Shown: piece by piece, positions 46,800 through 57,800 of the stretch
Layout of the letters: each line of letters begins with the position of its first letter
How positions within the stretch are numbered: position 1 is the stretch's first letter
Source: Rhabdophis nuchalis
Lineage: Eukaryota; Chordata; Lepidosauria; Squamata; Natricidae
NCBI GenBank assembly: GCA_039707465.1
Contig: CM077647.1
Span: 46,402,110 to 46,466,109 of the forward strand
DNA length: 64,000 nucleotides
Reading direction: 5' to 3'
Made by a program: the position numbers and the translations under genes
The notes under the pieces: model-generated
The model's input: only the letters and a program-made list of their open reading frames with translations
The model's database searches: none
What the model was told of the DNA's origin: nothing

Positions 46800-47700
46800 G
46801 CCATTGAGAAGGGATTGATTATGCTTGTTGATGACCTTCGGAGGATTCAAGATAAGGGTGGTTCAACTGACCTGACTCACCTCAGTCTTATTCAATACTA
46901 CCAACCACAGTATTCTTCTGGATCAGGTCTGGAGGTTAGAAGTAGAACTCACTGTTTTGTGTTGGCTCCTTTCTCCAGGGCCAGTGATGTTGGTATCCAG
47001 ACAGAAGGGAAGTCAAGTGCTAGTCCCCTGCAGTATGAGATGCCTCCAGCTCAGGTTGCTCTATTCTCCTTTTTAAATATCGACATGAAACTGGTGGGGA
47101 AGGTCATCCAACAACACAGGGTGTGATATTATCAATAGGTTGATGATACCCAGTTATACATCTCCATCCCTGGCTGTTATGGTCTCTGGAGGATATGAAG
47201 TTCAGGATGAGGAGGAACTGACCTCAGCTCAATGCTTGAAATATGGAATGGCTCTGGGGTTTTGGCTCCTCTATTAATTTTTCATTTCTCACTTGAATGG
47301 GATTGTAATTCCCTAGATTAAGCTGGTACTCAATTAAAGGGTCCTCATGGATTCTTGGCTCCTGCTTGATGAGCAGGTAACAATCATAGCTAGGGAGAAT
47401 TTTGCATAGATTATCTTGTATGCTAATTGTATCCTTTCCTGGACTTTTAATATTAACGCATGCCTTAGTCATGATGCTCCCTAAGAATGTCTGTCCATTT
47501 GCCCAGAATGCATAGTATAAGCATGGGTCAGATCCCTTCTCTGAGATCTGCCATCTAATGGGACCTCTGAAATCTTTCTATTTCTGTCTCTTTCTTATGG
47601 AACACACTTTCCCCGAGATTCAGCAGACCCTCACCCTTTTAGCTTTTTGGAAGACCATCAAAACCTGTTTTTAGCAAATCACTGTGATAATAAAGAATAG
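46800..47700 (+). mobile_element. old, decayed L2-like LINE
   Basis: Recognisable pieces in order on the plus strand: LVDDLRRIQDKGGS (46824 on), then sequence matching SPLQYEMPPAQ...LFSFLNIDMKLVGKVIQQH (the L2 LLFNIYMKPLGEVIR region), a [17 protein letters not shown] stretch at 47130-47175, and the WN-LP-EIQ and FWKTIKTCF-like C-terminus at 47600-47680. Many frame breaks. Much older than the other L2 copies. Confidence 0.65.
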
Positions 47701-48190
47701 ACAGAATGAAATGTTAGATCTGGCTGTAAACTATCCCTCTATAGGATGCTTTTGGTGCCCTTTGTTTCTGTTTTATTGTTTTATCATTTTTTGTCAAACA
47801 GCTGAATGAGCAAAGAGTGATTTAAGATAGGCAGTTATAGAAAATCTCAATTAAACTTAAGCACAAATCTTTCACTGAAACCAAAGAAGAATCCCTAACT
47901 TGGTCTTAAGCTCATTGAGAGTAACAGGAATCCTTTTAAGGATATTATTAACAACTTTTTAAAGTAGATACTGGAATAACGTTCTTAGAAATCATTCTGA
48001 AATTTGTGTTGGAAGTTTGCCAACTAAGGAGCTATAGCTTCTTTCCAATCTCCTACTTGTCAGAGATTTGAGACCCCCAGCATTCCTATTTAATTCTAAA
48101 AGATGCAATATTATGTTAGAAAAGATCAGCATACACATGGTAATGGAAACTCTACACTCTTGGCAGAATAACAGAAGAATTGGAAATTCT
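47701..48190. other. unique sequence
   Basis: Nothing recognised; crossed by the 149-codon minus frame 47992-48441, which I regard as chance. Confidence 0.3.
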
Positions 48191-48197
48191 AGTCTTC

Positions 48198-48322
48198 GTT
48201 TTTCAATGTTGGCAACCTTAAGATGTGTGAACTTCCACTCCCAGAATTCCCTAGCTAGTATGCTGGCTGGGGAATTCTGTGAGTTGCAGTCCACATATCT
48301 TAAAGTTGCCAATACTGAAAAA
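48198..48322. repeat. palindromic fold-back repeat
   Basis: Two arms of about 58 bases in inverted orientation (about 48198-48257 and 48265-48322). They pair TTGGCAACCTTAAGATGTGT with its partner ATATCTTAAAGTTGCCAAT, and CCCAGAATTCCC with GGGGAATTCTG. Single arms of the same family occur at 5915 and 9915. Non-coding. Confidence 0.75.
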
Positions 48323-48960
48323 TGGTGTTCTAGTCCAACTTTTTGAATTACACAGAATATTGAGGAAGTACATCTGCTGTACTCATAAAAATGCCTGGAT
48401 ACATTGATAGGACCATTTCCTTGCTTGCCCCTTAGTCCCAACTATCCAAGATTGAATAATAGTTTATTGAAAATTTTGAAGTTAAACAAACTTTAGGTCT
48501 TTCTACATGTTATTTGATGCAGTTTCTAGCTTAAAACAGAAATAGATTTCTTTGCAACATACTAGAGAATAAGCATAGCCAAGTATCTACTCTACTTATC
48601 TGAAATGAAATGCGCATTTTTAGCAATTCTTATTTTAGCCTTAAATGGTACCAAATGGCACAAAAAATAATTCAATAGAATAAATTGTATTACTGAACGA
48701 AGTGTTGATTAATAGCAACATTTAATATGTTCTTTAGAAAGCAAAATACATTTTATTATTTACAGGTTTGAACATCTCAAAGTTTTGCAGATATTATAAA
48801 ATACCTATTTTTCTTCTCCATACTTTTTTTTAGTATGCTGAATTTACAGCCCATCATTTGGATAAAACCACCTGATATCAATCCTGTTAGAACATGGCTG
48901 TTAAAAAAAAGTGAGATAACCAAATAACCGAATTATTCTTCATTTATATTTGTTAAGTAC
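48323..48960. other. unique AT-rich sequence
   Basis: Nothing recognised. Confidence 0.3.
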
Positions 48961-48967
48961 CCATTTA

Positions 48968-49070
48968 GAAATAAGAATAGCCTTGCTGGAACAGGCCACA
49001 GCCCATCTGGTCCAGCATTCTGTCTCACACAGTGGCTTTACAACTGTAAAGTTCTTCCTACATTTTTGTA
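48968..49070 (+). repeat. interspersed repeat fragment
   Basis: AAGAATAGCCTTGCTGGAAC, GGCCACAGCCCATCTGGTCC and CTGTCTCACACAGTGGCTTT: a phrase common in reptile and bird repeats. Class uncertain. Confidence 0.5.
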
Positions 49071-49285
49071 TGCATTTTGTTGGCAGGAATATCAGGGTAA
49101 CTGTCAGAAATGCTGGGAATATTCGTATTAACTACATAATATTTTTTATGAGCCAGAAAAAAGTATCAGACTGCTATACAATTAGTAAATTATCTCAAAG
49201 CCAATCTAGCATTTTTGGTAAATGACTAAATATAATTTCCAATGAAATATAAGTCCTGTGCATAGGTTCAAGGAAAAAATATTGC
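49071..49285. other. unique AT-rich sequence
   Basis: Nothing recognised. Confidence 0.3.
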
Positions 49286-49402
49286 TACCGTATGTGCCGG
49301 CGTATAAGACGACTTTTTGGCCCCGAAAAACATGCCTCCAAGTGGGGGGGTCGTCTTATACGCCGGGTCATGCTGGCTCTGGACGCCATCCAGGAATCAG
49401 AG

Positions 49403-49529
49403 TCTAACAGACACACAGAGGGGAAAGAGACAGAGGGGGAAGGAGGAAACCCTCCACAGCCGCGCGGAGACTTGCCGCTTTTCCATGTCCTTCCCCCTCT
49501 GTCTCTTTCCCCTCTGTGTGTCTGTTAGA
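49403..49529. repeat. perfect 41-base hairpin
   Basis: 49403-49443 is the exact reverse complement of 49489-49529, with a 45-base GC-rich loop. The arms begin TCTAACAGACACACAGAGGG. Part of the same arm reappears in direct orientation at about 50427-50457. Confidence 0.95.
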
Positions 49530-49629
49530 CCAGGGGTCCCCAACCCTCAGGCTTCACAAGAACCGGGCCGCAGGGCCGGAGAGGAGGAGGAGGGAGCAGC
49601 CCCCTGGGCAGAGGATGGCCGAGAGCGCC

Positions 49630-49931
49630 TCTCTCTCTCTATTTCTGCCTCTCTAAGTCCGCCGCTCTGTGTGTCTGTCATTCTCTCCCCCCTCGCCCCC
49701 CCCAAGCAGCAAAGGGGAGGTTATCCCGCAACGGGCGAGCGGGCGGGCGGAGGACCCGAGCTGCGGCTACCTTAAGCACCATCCGGGCGCGCATGCCCAC
49801 CTTCCTTCCGCTCGCTCGCTCGCCCGTTGTGGGCTAACCTCCCCTCTGCTGCTTGGGGGGGGGGGCGAGGGGGGAGAGAATGACAGACACACAGAGCGAC
49901 AGACTTAGAGAGGCAGAAATAGAGAGAGGGA
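49630..49931. repeat. long near-perfect inverted repeat
   Basis: Left arm 49630-49750 pairs with 49809-49931; key matching blocks are CATTCTCTCCCCCCTCGCCC, AAGCAGCAAAGGGGAGGTTA and TCTCTAAGTC, with a few mismatches and small length differences. Loop about 58 bases. Could form a long RNA hairpin or cruciform. Confidence 0.85.
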
Positions 49932-50290
49932 GGGAGAGAGGTAATCACACATACACACACACACAGAGTGACAGAGGTGGGTGGAGGGAGGAGAGCGACA
50001 GATACAGAGAGAGAGAGACAGAAACAGAGAAAGAGAAAGAAAGAAAAATAGAAAAAGATGAATGGTGGGAGGGAGGGAGTGAAGGAAAGAAGGGGGAGGA
50101 GGAAGGGAGGGGTGAAAGAAGGAAGAAAGAAGGAAGGAAGGAAGGAGGGAAGGAGAGGGAGGGAAGGAAGGAGAGGGAGGGAAGGAAGGAAGGAAAGGGA
50201 TGGAGGGTAGGAGGGAGGGAGGGAGGGAGGGAGGGAAGGAAGGAAGGAAGGAAGGAAGGAAGGAAGGAAGGAAGAAAGAAATAAATAAAG
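49925..50290. repeat. polypurine tract (GA/GGAA/GGGA)
   Basis: About 365 bases, nearly all purine on the plus strand, ending in (GGAA)n and GAAA. Confidence 0.93.
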
Positions 50291-50632
50291 AAAGAACGAA
50301 CGAATGAACTTATGTCCACAATTGAGCCCAAAATTTTGGTTGCTAAGCATTAATGTTTCACCACATTTTCCAAGTTGCCCACGACTTAGCGCTTTTCCAT
50401 GCATGCACGCGCCTATCTTTTGCACGGGGAAAGAGACAGAGGGGGAAGGAGGAAACCATCCGCACTCCCACGAAACAGACCACACCTTCCGGCTTTTATT
50501 TGGTGTGTGGAAGGTGTGCGGAAGAGGGGGTAGTCTTATATGGCGAGTATATAACAAACTCTATATTTTGAGTGGAAATAATGGGGGGTCATCTTATACA
50601 CCCAGTCGTCTTATACGCCGGCAAATACGGTA

Positions 50633-53600
50633 GTTAATAATTCCCGATAATTACTGTTAGTGCAAAAGCTTTCATTAAATGACATAATTTGGGCAAAATA
50701 TCCAATAGAGAAATGACAGATTTACTTTGACAATATGGGAAACATACATTAAATGTATATATTTTCAAAATGGTATGTTAAAACAGCAACAGGTAGACTA
50801 CCTAGAAACCTATTCTAATGCCTTAATAATACAGTTTTACACATGATTTTTCTTTTACTTTGGCCTCTTTCGATCAGGTATAAACCCTAGATATTATTTC
50901 TTGTGAGAATGAACACACTCATCTCTCTCTCTCTCTCTCTCCCTCCCTCCCTTAGAAATATGTATCCCTTACTACTTATATATGTCTTTATATATTTTAT
51001 GATTATATTTAGGCACTGCTCAAGTCCAAAACAACTCCTGGGCATGCAAACAAATCTACAAACACTTACCCTCATCTGTCCACACTTCAAGCTGCATTTT
51101 TGCTATTCTAAAGTAGAATTCTTAAAAAATGAAGAGAAATGCAGGTTCAGCATATTCTCTGAAATATGAACTAATTTCAAAAAAAAATTCTTGGCTGATA
51201 GATATATTGGTGTGTTAGATGGGCCTGGAAGAAATGTTGCACATTTGGACAAAGTTTAGACAGTCTCCTGAAATGCATATAAAATACTTTCTTTATTCCT
51301 TTACTTGGCATTCAGTTTATATCTACTACCTGCCATATTGGTTGAACAGAAAATTACAACTCAACTGGAACTTTAAAACATAATTTTGGGGCCTACAATA
51401 GTGATAAAGCCATAACATTTTTTGGCTCAGTTTCTGAATTAAGAATGCTGATTTCTGCTATTCTGAACAGATTTCAGCATAGTTATTACTATGTTATAAA
51501 CTAACTCCCACATTAAAACTTTTACAGCCATGTGAACTACCCAAAACAATATTTTTAATCACTCAAAGAATATAATAAAATATAGTGCTTTAAGAGATTA
51601 TATGGTTAACCTTAATTTATTTATAATTTTATGTTATGTAATAATTTAATATAATTTATTATATTAAAAGTTGTATTTATGTAAATAATATAATTGCACA
51701 ATTTATATTTAGTAATAATTACATGAGATAATTTTATATACATAACATTTAATTTTTAATATCTTTGTATTGGTTGCAAAATAGAAGCTTGTTGGAAGAC
51801 TACAACAATCAAAAATTTATCTTTACATACATTTTGATTGCCTGTGTGAATAAAGATAATAACCATATTATAGAACACTAATGTATTCTTAAGTAGTATA
51901 TTGTACTACTCTGATGCAATCTCATGCAACCTGTTCATATAATGAACTTTATCCAGAAGTATTCATTAACAATTTAGATTTCAAAAGGATTTACAAATGC
52001 TGCCTGCAATATTTAATTCAGTGCTGGTCCTCCGCATATAATGCAGAGTAGTCGGCTTCTTCCCAAATTTAGGAGTCAATCTTAAATTCATTTGAGATTA
52101 AAAATGAAATAGATTAGGAAAGTGCAAAATTGCAACATTGATCCCTTACCACAAAAACCTGAGAATATTTAATTTGGATTTTTTTAATGTCTGTCTAATT
52201 TCCTGGGTATTACCGTATTTTTTTGTTTAGAGGTTTTTTTTTGTACCCATTAACAAAATAGTCTTACCATTCTTCATTCCAACCCTCCCAATGACAAATC
52301 ATTTAATAGTACTTGAATGTTTTGCTAGTTTCAAGGCAATAAACTTTATTCATACCCATTGCACAAAAAGACTTGGGAGGGGTTTTTTTTCTCCCTTTTT
52401 TATTTGCTACAATCTGTTCAGTGTCACTATGTTAAGAACAGCATCATGGCTCCAAAGCTGAAGTCTGGGAAGCTGTACATCAGGCACACTTTAGCAGATT
52501 TATGTCATCAACTCCCACACAGTATCAATCATTCCCGAGATCATAATTCGCCACCAAAGCAAAAGCTGTACTGAAATCACCAGAACAGACTTCAAACCAA
52601 GCCAGTTGCAAGTTTTCAGTTGCCATGGAGGAATTACGAGTGGAGTGTGTGTGAGTGGTTGAGGTTAAAGAATTCTCAGCAAACTCTCCCAAAGGGGTTA
52701 GGGAAAGGGAGGGGAGGAGAGCAATGTTGCCATCAGCACAAATACAAGATGTCTCTGTTAAAGAAACCAGGATGCATTCTGAGACAAATAAACACAGATT
52801 TATCAGTCTGGCTGCAATTTTATGAAGTGCAACATTAGCTCTCTTCTGTCTCTTTCCAATCTAGATCAGATAAACAGATGCATCTGGGACTGTATATGTC
52901 AGGGCATATGATCAGTAGCAATGGCCAGGAGCATTTCAAAGCATTTCAGGGTTCTTTCACTTTGTTTTCATAACAGAATTTTAAGATGTCAAACAGCCAT
53001 TGGTACAGCAGCCATGCCTTTTTATTATTGTACTAATTCCTAAAATATATATTTCAATATAGAGAAGTGGGAATACAGTGCTCTTTTCTAGTTCAAGAAG
53101 AATTCAAAATATTCCAATTCCTATTTGCTTAGAAAATGGTAATTTGGTAGTCGTGAAAGCCCTAGTCATACCATGTTCTTTGCTCTATATCAAGCACACA
53201 CACACACACACACAAACACACACACGAGAAGCCAAAATATGGCCCAATGCCAGTCTGTGGCTTCATCTTCATTTTCAAGAATGCCTCTGGGATGAGGTTT
53301 ATATATCCTATAATTCAACATTCCATTACTTACCCTAAGAGTGCCTTAGGAATTATCCTAGAGACAATCTACTATTTCAGATTTTATACTGTAATATCCA
53401 AAATTAAAGTCACCCTCTGTATATTGAAAGGTGGCTCCATGACTCCAATCAGCTTTCAAAATTTGCTGTCATAATTTTAAAAGAAAAGTTTAACTTCCAA
53501 CTTCCACATGAGACTGTCTCTTTTCTACTTCTAAATGCAGAAATCTCCTTCAGGTGCTAATTCCCACCTGTAAAATGATATCACATTCTGACAACTTTTA

Positions 53601-55555
53601 TTTACTATAGGAAACCATTTCTCCTTTGGTATTTTAATGATCATGGGACTAATAATTATTTTGGGAAGATTCTGCAGAAAAAAAATGACCATCTAAGGGA
53701 TCATGCCCCAAATGGGGCCTCAGAATTATACCCAATTCTATATTTTCCAGATCATAATGATGTGTTCCAGCACATATCATTATGCTCTGGAAAACAAATA
53801 GAATGCATATATGTATCTTCACATATGTAAGTTCTCGCAGAAAAAATATTTGTGGTTGGTTTTCTTCTTCTTCTTCTTCTTCTCAAACATCTTAATGTTT
53901 GTTTAAATGTTTGGGGAAGTCATTAATCAAAAGTAGCTGCCATCAATCTCCAAACTTGTAAAAGTCAACCGAAGGAGGCAGAAATGGTTTAAAAAATGTG
54001 TTAAGCTAAGAGAATCATATGGAACTTTTTAAAGGAATGTATCAAGGGAATTTGCAAACTGTAACCTCCTACAACTGCAGGAAAGGCTACTGAAAGTGTG
54101 AATTAATTTAACACAGAATTTGTCCTTAGCCATTCTTAAGAAATAACAGACAGTGGGGAAGTGTAGAGAACAGAGTGGCATGCAAAATTATAAATCAACA
54201 CAAGAGAGCTAGAAGGTGCACTTGAAAAGCTTGGCATCATTTTAAAATACTCTAGACAGGATGATTGATTTTCCATAGGGGAAAAGATGTGCAAAGTGGG
54301 GGAGGGAAGCAAAGGAAGAGCCTATCATGTTTAAAAGGTCATGAGAAGAAGCAGAGCAGAAAAAAGCATTTGATCAAAGACAAGCTGCCAAATCTGTGTG
54401 TTGAGATATTGGCAGTTAAGTAAAATATGTTTAAGATACCAACACCTCCAGCTGCACTGCAATATGTAAAATTGGAACTTCTTAATTAATATAAAGTTAG
54501 ACTTTGTAATCTACATTTTCTTCTTTGATAGCTTCTTCAATTGTTCACAAAAAAACTGCATCTCGGGTACATGCCTATAAATGTAACACATTACATATAT
54601 TCATTTGTTTATTGGTGCAAATTTACCTGTTCCTAATTATGTTATCAGAATGAGGCATCATAATGCCCTTTCATATTAAAATCATGACATATCCATGAAT
54701 ATCAGGTAGCAGTCAGAAATAGATTGCACATTCCTTAATCTCTCTCCACAATTGTAGCAGAGAAACTGGCATTTTTTTACCAAGCCGAATCCATAAAATG
54801 CTAGGTAATTTTTGAAGGCTTGACATTACAATAAATCAGCCATCAACAGACACATAGACATAAACTCCATCCACATGTCATTTAAAAGATAGCACCAAAA
54901 CTCAAGAAAGAAAACAAACATCACTCATAGCAGCCAACATCCAAATAAATACTCAGGCAGGAAACTATATCCAAATAACAATCAAGAAAGAAACTACACT
55001 CCAATCAAAGCTGGTAAGTCAAGCTAGTAAACACTAACAACCAGCAAATATTCCTTTCCTATGAACAGATGATGTTATCTAGCCTGGTAATGAAATGTCT
55101 GCAAGGAAAAAAAAGTAAACAAGCAGAGAACAATCTAAATAATAGATTTATGTCATAGACATCATAGATATAAAGCTACTTGGAACAGGCTGGAAAGGCT
55201 TTGTGCAGAATACTATAAAAGTGTGAGAATAATGCTCAAGGGAAAGGGATGTTTTGTGGAATGCTGAAGAGAAGCATGTTGTGTAACAACAGAAAAAGAA
55301 GAAAAAGAAAGAGACATCTAAATATCAAAGTATAATTGTTGCCCATGGAGTTGCTATGCCACTTGTATAACATGTGTCAAAATTATATCAAGGCCTTCTA
55401 ATAGGAAAAAGTTACCAAAATTAAAGTGGGATTAATTTGTGAACGCTGCTGAAAAAGTTTTGTCAGAGTATGAATGGCCTAAATTCTGGCAAAAGGAGTG
55501 CTCTTTTTTACCAGATAAAAGATTTTTCTTTTCACATCATTTACAAATGTATGAA
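50633..55555. other. unique AT-rich sequence with minor microsatellites
   Basis: Small arrays: (TC)n/(CCCT)n at 50922-50953, (CA)n at 53192-53225, (TTC)n at 53862-53883. Frames of 60-90 codons (50903, 52359, 52620, 53078, 53247) carry nothing familiar. No host exon or large transposon recognised in this nearly 5-kb stretch. Confidence 0.45.
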
Positions 55556-55561
55556 AATGGT

Positions 55562-57015
55562 AATAATAATAATAATAATAATATTTAATTTATAGACCGC
55601 TTCCTCTCCCCAAAGGGACTCGGAGCGGTGCACAGGGGAATTAAAAAATACAGACATAAAATACATAAATAGATAAAATAGAAAATTAAACAATTTATCC
55701 CTGCGCTAAAAACCCACAATACTAAAAAGCTAACCCCCTAAAAACCCAATTAATAAACGGAGGACTAACCAAGGCCGGCCAGGCAGAAAAAGTGTGTTTT
55801 CAGTTTTTGACAGAAGGAGCGGAGGTCCGTCGTTGTTCTAATTTCGGGGGGAAGGTCATTCCAGAGGGTTGGGCCCGCCACAGAGAAGGCCCTTTCCCTG
55901 GGCGTCGCCCGCTGGCATAGCCTAATGGACGGCACCCGGAGAAGTCCCTCTCTGTGGGAGCGAATCGGCCGCAGGGATGTATGGGGCAGAATCCGATCCC
56001 GCAGATAGCTAGGTCCCGAGCCATGGAGCGCTTTAAAGATGATGACTAACACCTTGAAGCGCACCCGAAAGACGACAGGCAGCCAATGCAGCTCGCGGAA
56101 GAGCGGTGTTACATGGGCAAACCTCGAGGTTCCCATAATTGCTCGTGCGGCTGCATTCTGGACAAGCTGAAGTCTTCGGGTGCACCTCAAGGGGAGCCCC
56201 ATGTAGAGGGAATTGCAGTAGTCCAGTTGGGATGTCACGAGAGCATGAGTGACTGTGCATAGGGCATCCCGATCCAATAGGGGACGCAACTGGTGTACCA
56301 GGCGAACCTGGTAGAATGCCCTCCTGGCCATGGCTGTCACTTGATCTTCCATGGACAGCCGGGTATCCAGGAGGACGCCCAAGTTGCGTGCCCCATCCAC
56401 AGGGGTAAGATGTTCGTCCCCTATGGCCAGTGATGGTGTCAACTGGTTGTACCGGGATGCCGGAAACCACAGCCACTCGGTCTTGGACGGGTTGAGTCTG
56501 AGTCTGTTACTTCCCATCCAGGCCCGCACGGCTTCCAGGCACTGGCACATCACCTCTACGGCATCGTTGGGGTGGTTTGGGGTAGATATATACAGCTGCA
56601 TATCATCAGCGTAGAGATGGTACTCTACCCCAAAACCACGGATGATCTCGCCCAGCGGCTTCATATATGTGTTGAACAGGAGAGGCGAGAGGACCGACTC
56701 CTGAGGCACCCCACAAGTGAGGGGTCTCCAGGTCAACCTCTGCTCTCCTGCCAACACAAATTGCGATCGACCGGAGAGGTAGGAGGACCACCGTAATACG
56801 GTGCCCCTCACCCCCAACCCTTCCAGCCGATGCAATAGGATACCATGGTCGATGGTATCAAAAGCCGCTGAGAGGTCTAATAGGACCAGGATGGAGGAAC
56901 AACCCCCATCTCTGGCCCTCCAGAGATCATCCACCAACGCGTCCAATGCCGTCTCGGTGCTGTGCCCGGGTCGGAAGCTGGACTGGCGCGGGTCCAGATA
57001 ATAAAGTTGACTGTC
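55562..57015 (-). mobile_element. L2 LINE with long uninterrupted RT frame
   Basis: Minus-strand L2, 5'-truncated in the RT fingers near 57015 and running to an (AAT)n tail at 55562-55582. Its 3' UTR holds the family mark (complement of CAAAGGGACTCGGAGCGGTG). It contains the longest intact transposon frame in the window (55765-57018). Confidence 0.95.
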
Positions 57016-57018
57016 CAT
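55765..57018 (-). pseudogene. L2 reverse transcriptase, N-terminally truncated but open
   Basis: 417 codons without a stop. Motifs in order: [50 protein letters not shown] (a Q-E change from the common PQGS), the catalytic YADDMQLYI, LRLNPSKTEWLWFP, LDYCNSLYMGLPLRC, ELHWLPVVFRVRFK and WNDLPPEIRTTTDLRSF. The endonuclease and first RT motifs are missing, and the apparent start codon lies at or beyond the junction, so no functional protein is expected. The intact frame points to a fairly recent insertion. Confidence 0.9.
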
Positions 57019-57800
57019 TTTTGATTTAGAGAAAGCATATGACCAAGTGAATTGGCTTGAATTATAGAAGTTTTGCTAGAATGATTCAGTTGAAAATTGG
57101 TTACTAGATGTAGTAAGAGCAATATGACAAAAATCAAACATGTGTGAGACGAAATAGAATGCCAATCAGTTAAATAGTGTGAAATAAGGGCACAATTACC
57201 TTAATAATTTCATGTATTAATGAATAAGAAATGAATAAGAAATGCTTGTGATGATATCACAAAGCTATATGTGCTTTTATACAGCAATGATTCTGTTATT
57301 ACTAGACAATGTAAATTATTTTCCTCAAATGTTGTATGCATTGATACAGTATGTATCTGAAAATCAATATATCTAAAACAAAGGATTACAAGGAAAATGG
57401 GGTATACAGTGGCAGGGTATAAATACATGGCAAAAAGGTAGAGCATGTAGAATACTTTGGTAGAATGGTTACTAAAGTTAAGAGAATGGATAGAGGAAGC
57501 TGGTAAAAAGATATGAGTGGATGTTGTAAGGAATTTGTTAAAACAATATAAAATGGCAGTGCACAAGAGTATATTACTACCAGTTTTGCTTCATGGAAAT
57601 AAAAGTTGTTATGTTCAGAAAAACATAGACACTGAGTTGAATACAGGAAAAATGGGGTGTTTAAGAAGTGTGTGATAAAAAAAGAAGAAATGGGATCCAG
57701 AATAAATAGATGTTAATAAATGAGAATTGATTATAAGTCAGTGAAGAGTACAGAAGTTTGTGGCAAATTAAAAAAAAGAATGAGGACCACATATTTGAAA
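57016..57800 (+). mobile_element. decayed RTE-type LINE
   Basis: Plus-strand translation in shifting frames gives FDLEKAYDQVNWLEL and WLLDVVRAIYDKNQTCV (57030-57140), then LKINISKTK (57358 on) and GKKVEHVEYFGRMVTK with RMDRGSW (57430-57500). In order these match the palm and thumb of RTE-like reverse transcriptases. The catalytic (Y/F)ADD is not readable. Many stops. The L2 at 55562-57015 abuts its left side. Confidence 0.55.

Larger units (their letters stand above)
49288..50630. mobile_element. TA-flanked 1.3-kb element with long internal inverted repeats
   Basis: Inverted ends: CCGTATGTGCCGGCGTATAA at left, complement of CCGTATTTGCCGGCGTATAA at right, with TA on both sides (49286-49287, 50631-50632). 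Contents: a perfect 41-base hairpin (49403-49443 with 49489-49529), a hAT-like left end at 49533 (CAGGGGTCCCCAACCC), a roughly 120-base inverted repeat (49630-49750 with 49809-49931), a 350-base polypurine tract, and the 41-base module shared with 12401. No transposase. Long RKEGRKEG/SFLPSF frames are repeat artefacts. Confidence 0.75.

Noticed and set aside
47992..48441. 149-codon minus-strand frame as a possible gene
   Set aside because: It runs straight through the palindromic fold-back repeat at 48198-48322, which supplies two of its repeated-looking phrases. No splice borders or familiar domain.
49853..50557. 143- and 261-codon low-complexity frames on both strands
   Set aside because: Artefacts of the purine tract and hairpins of the TA-flanked element.
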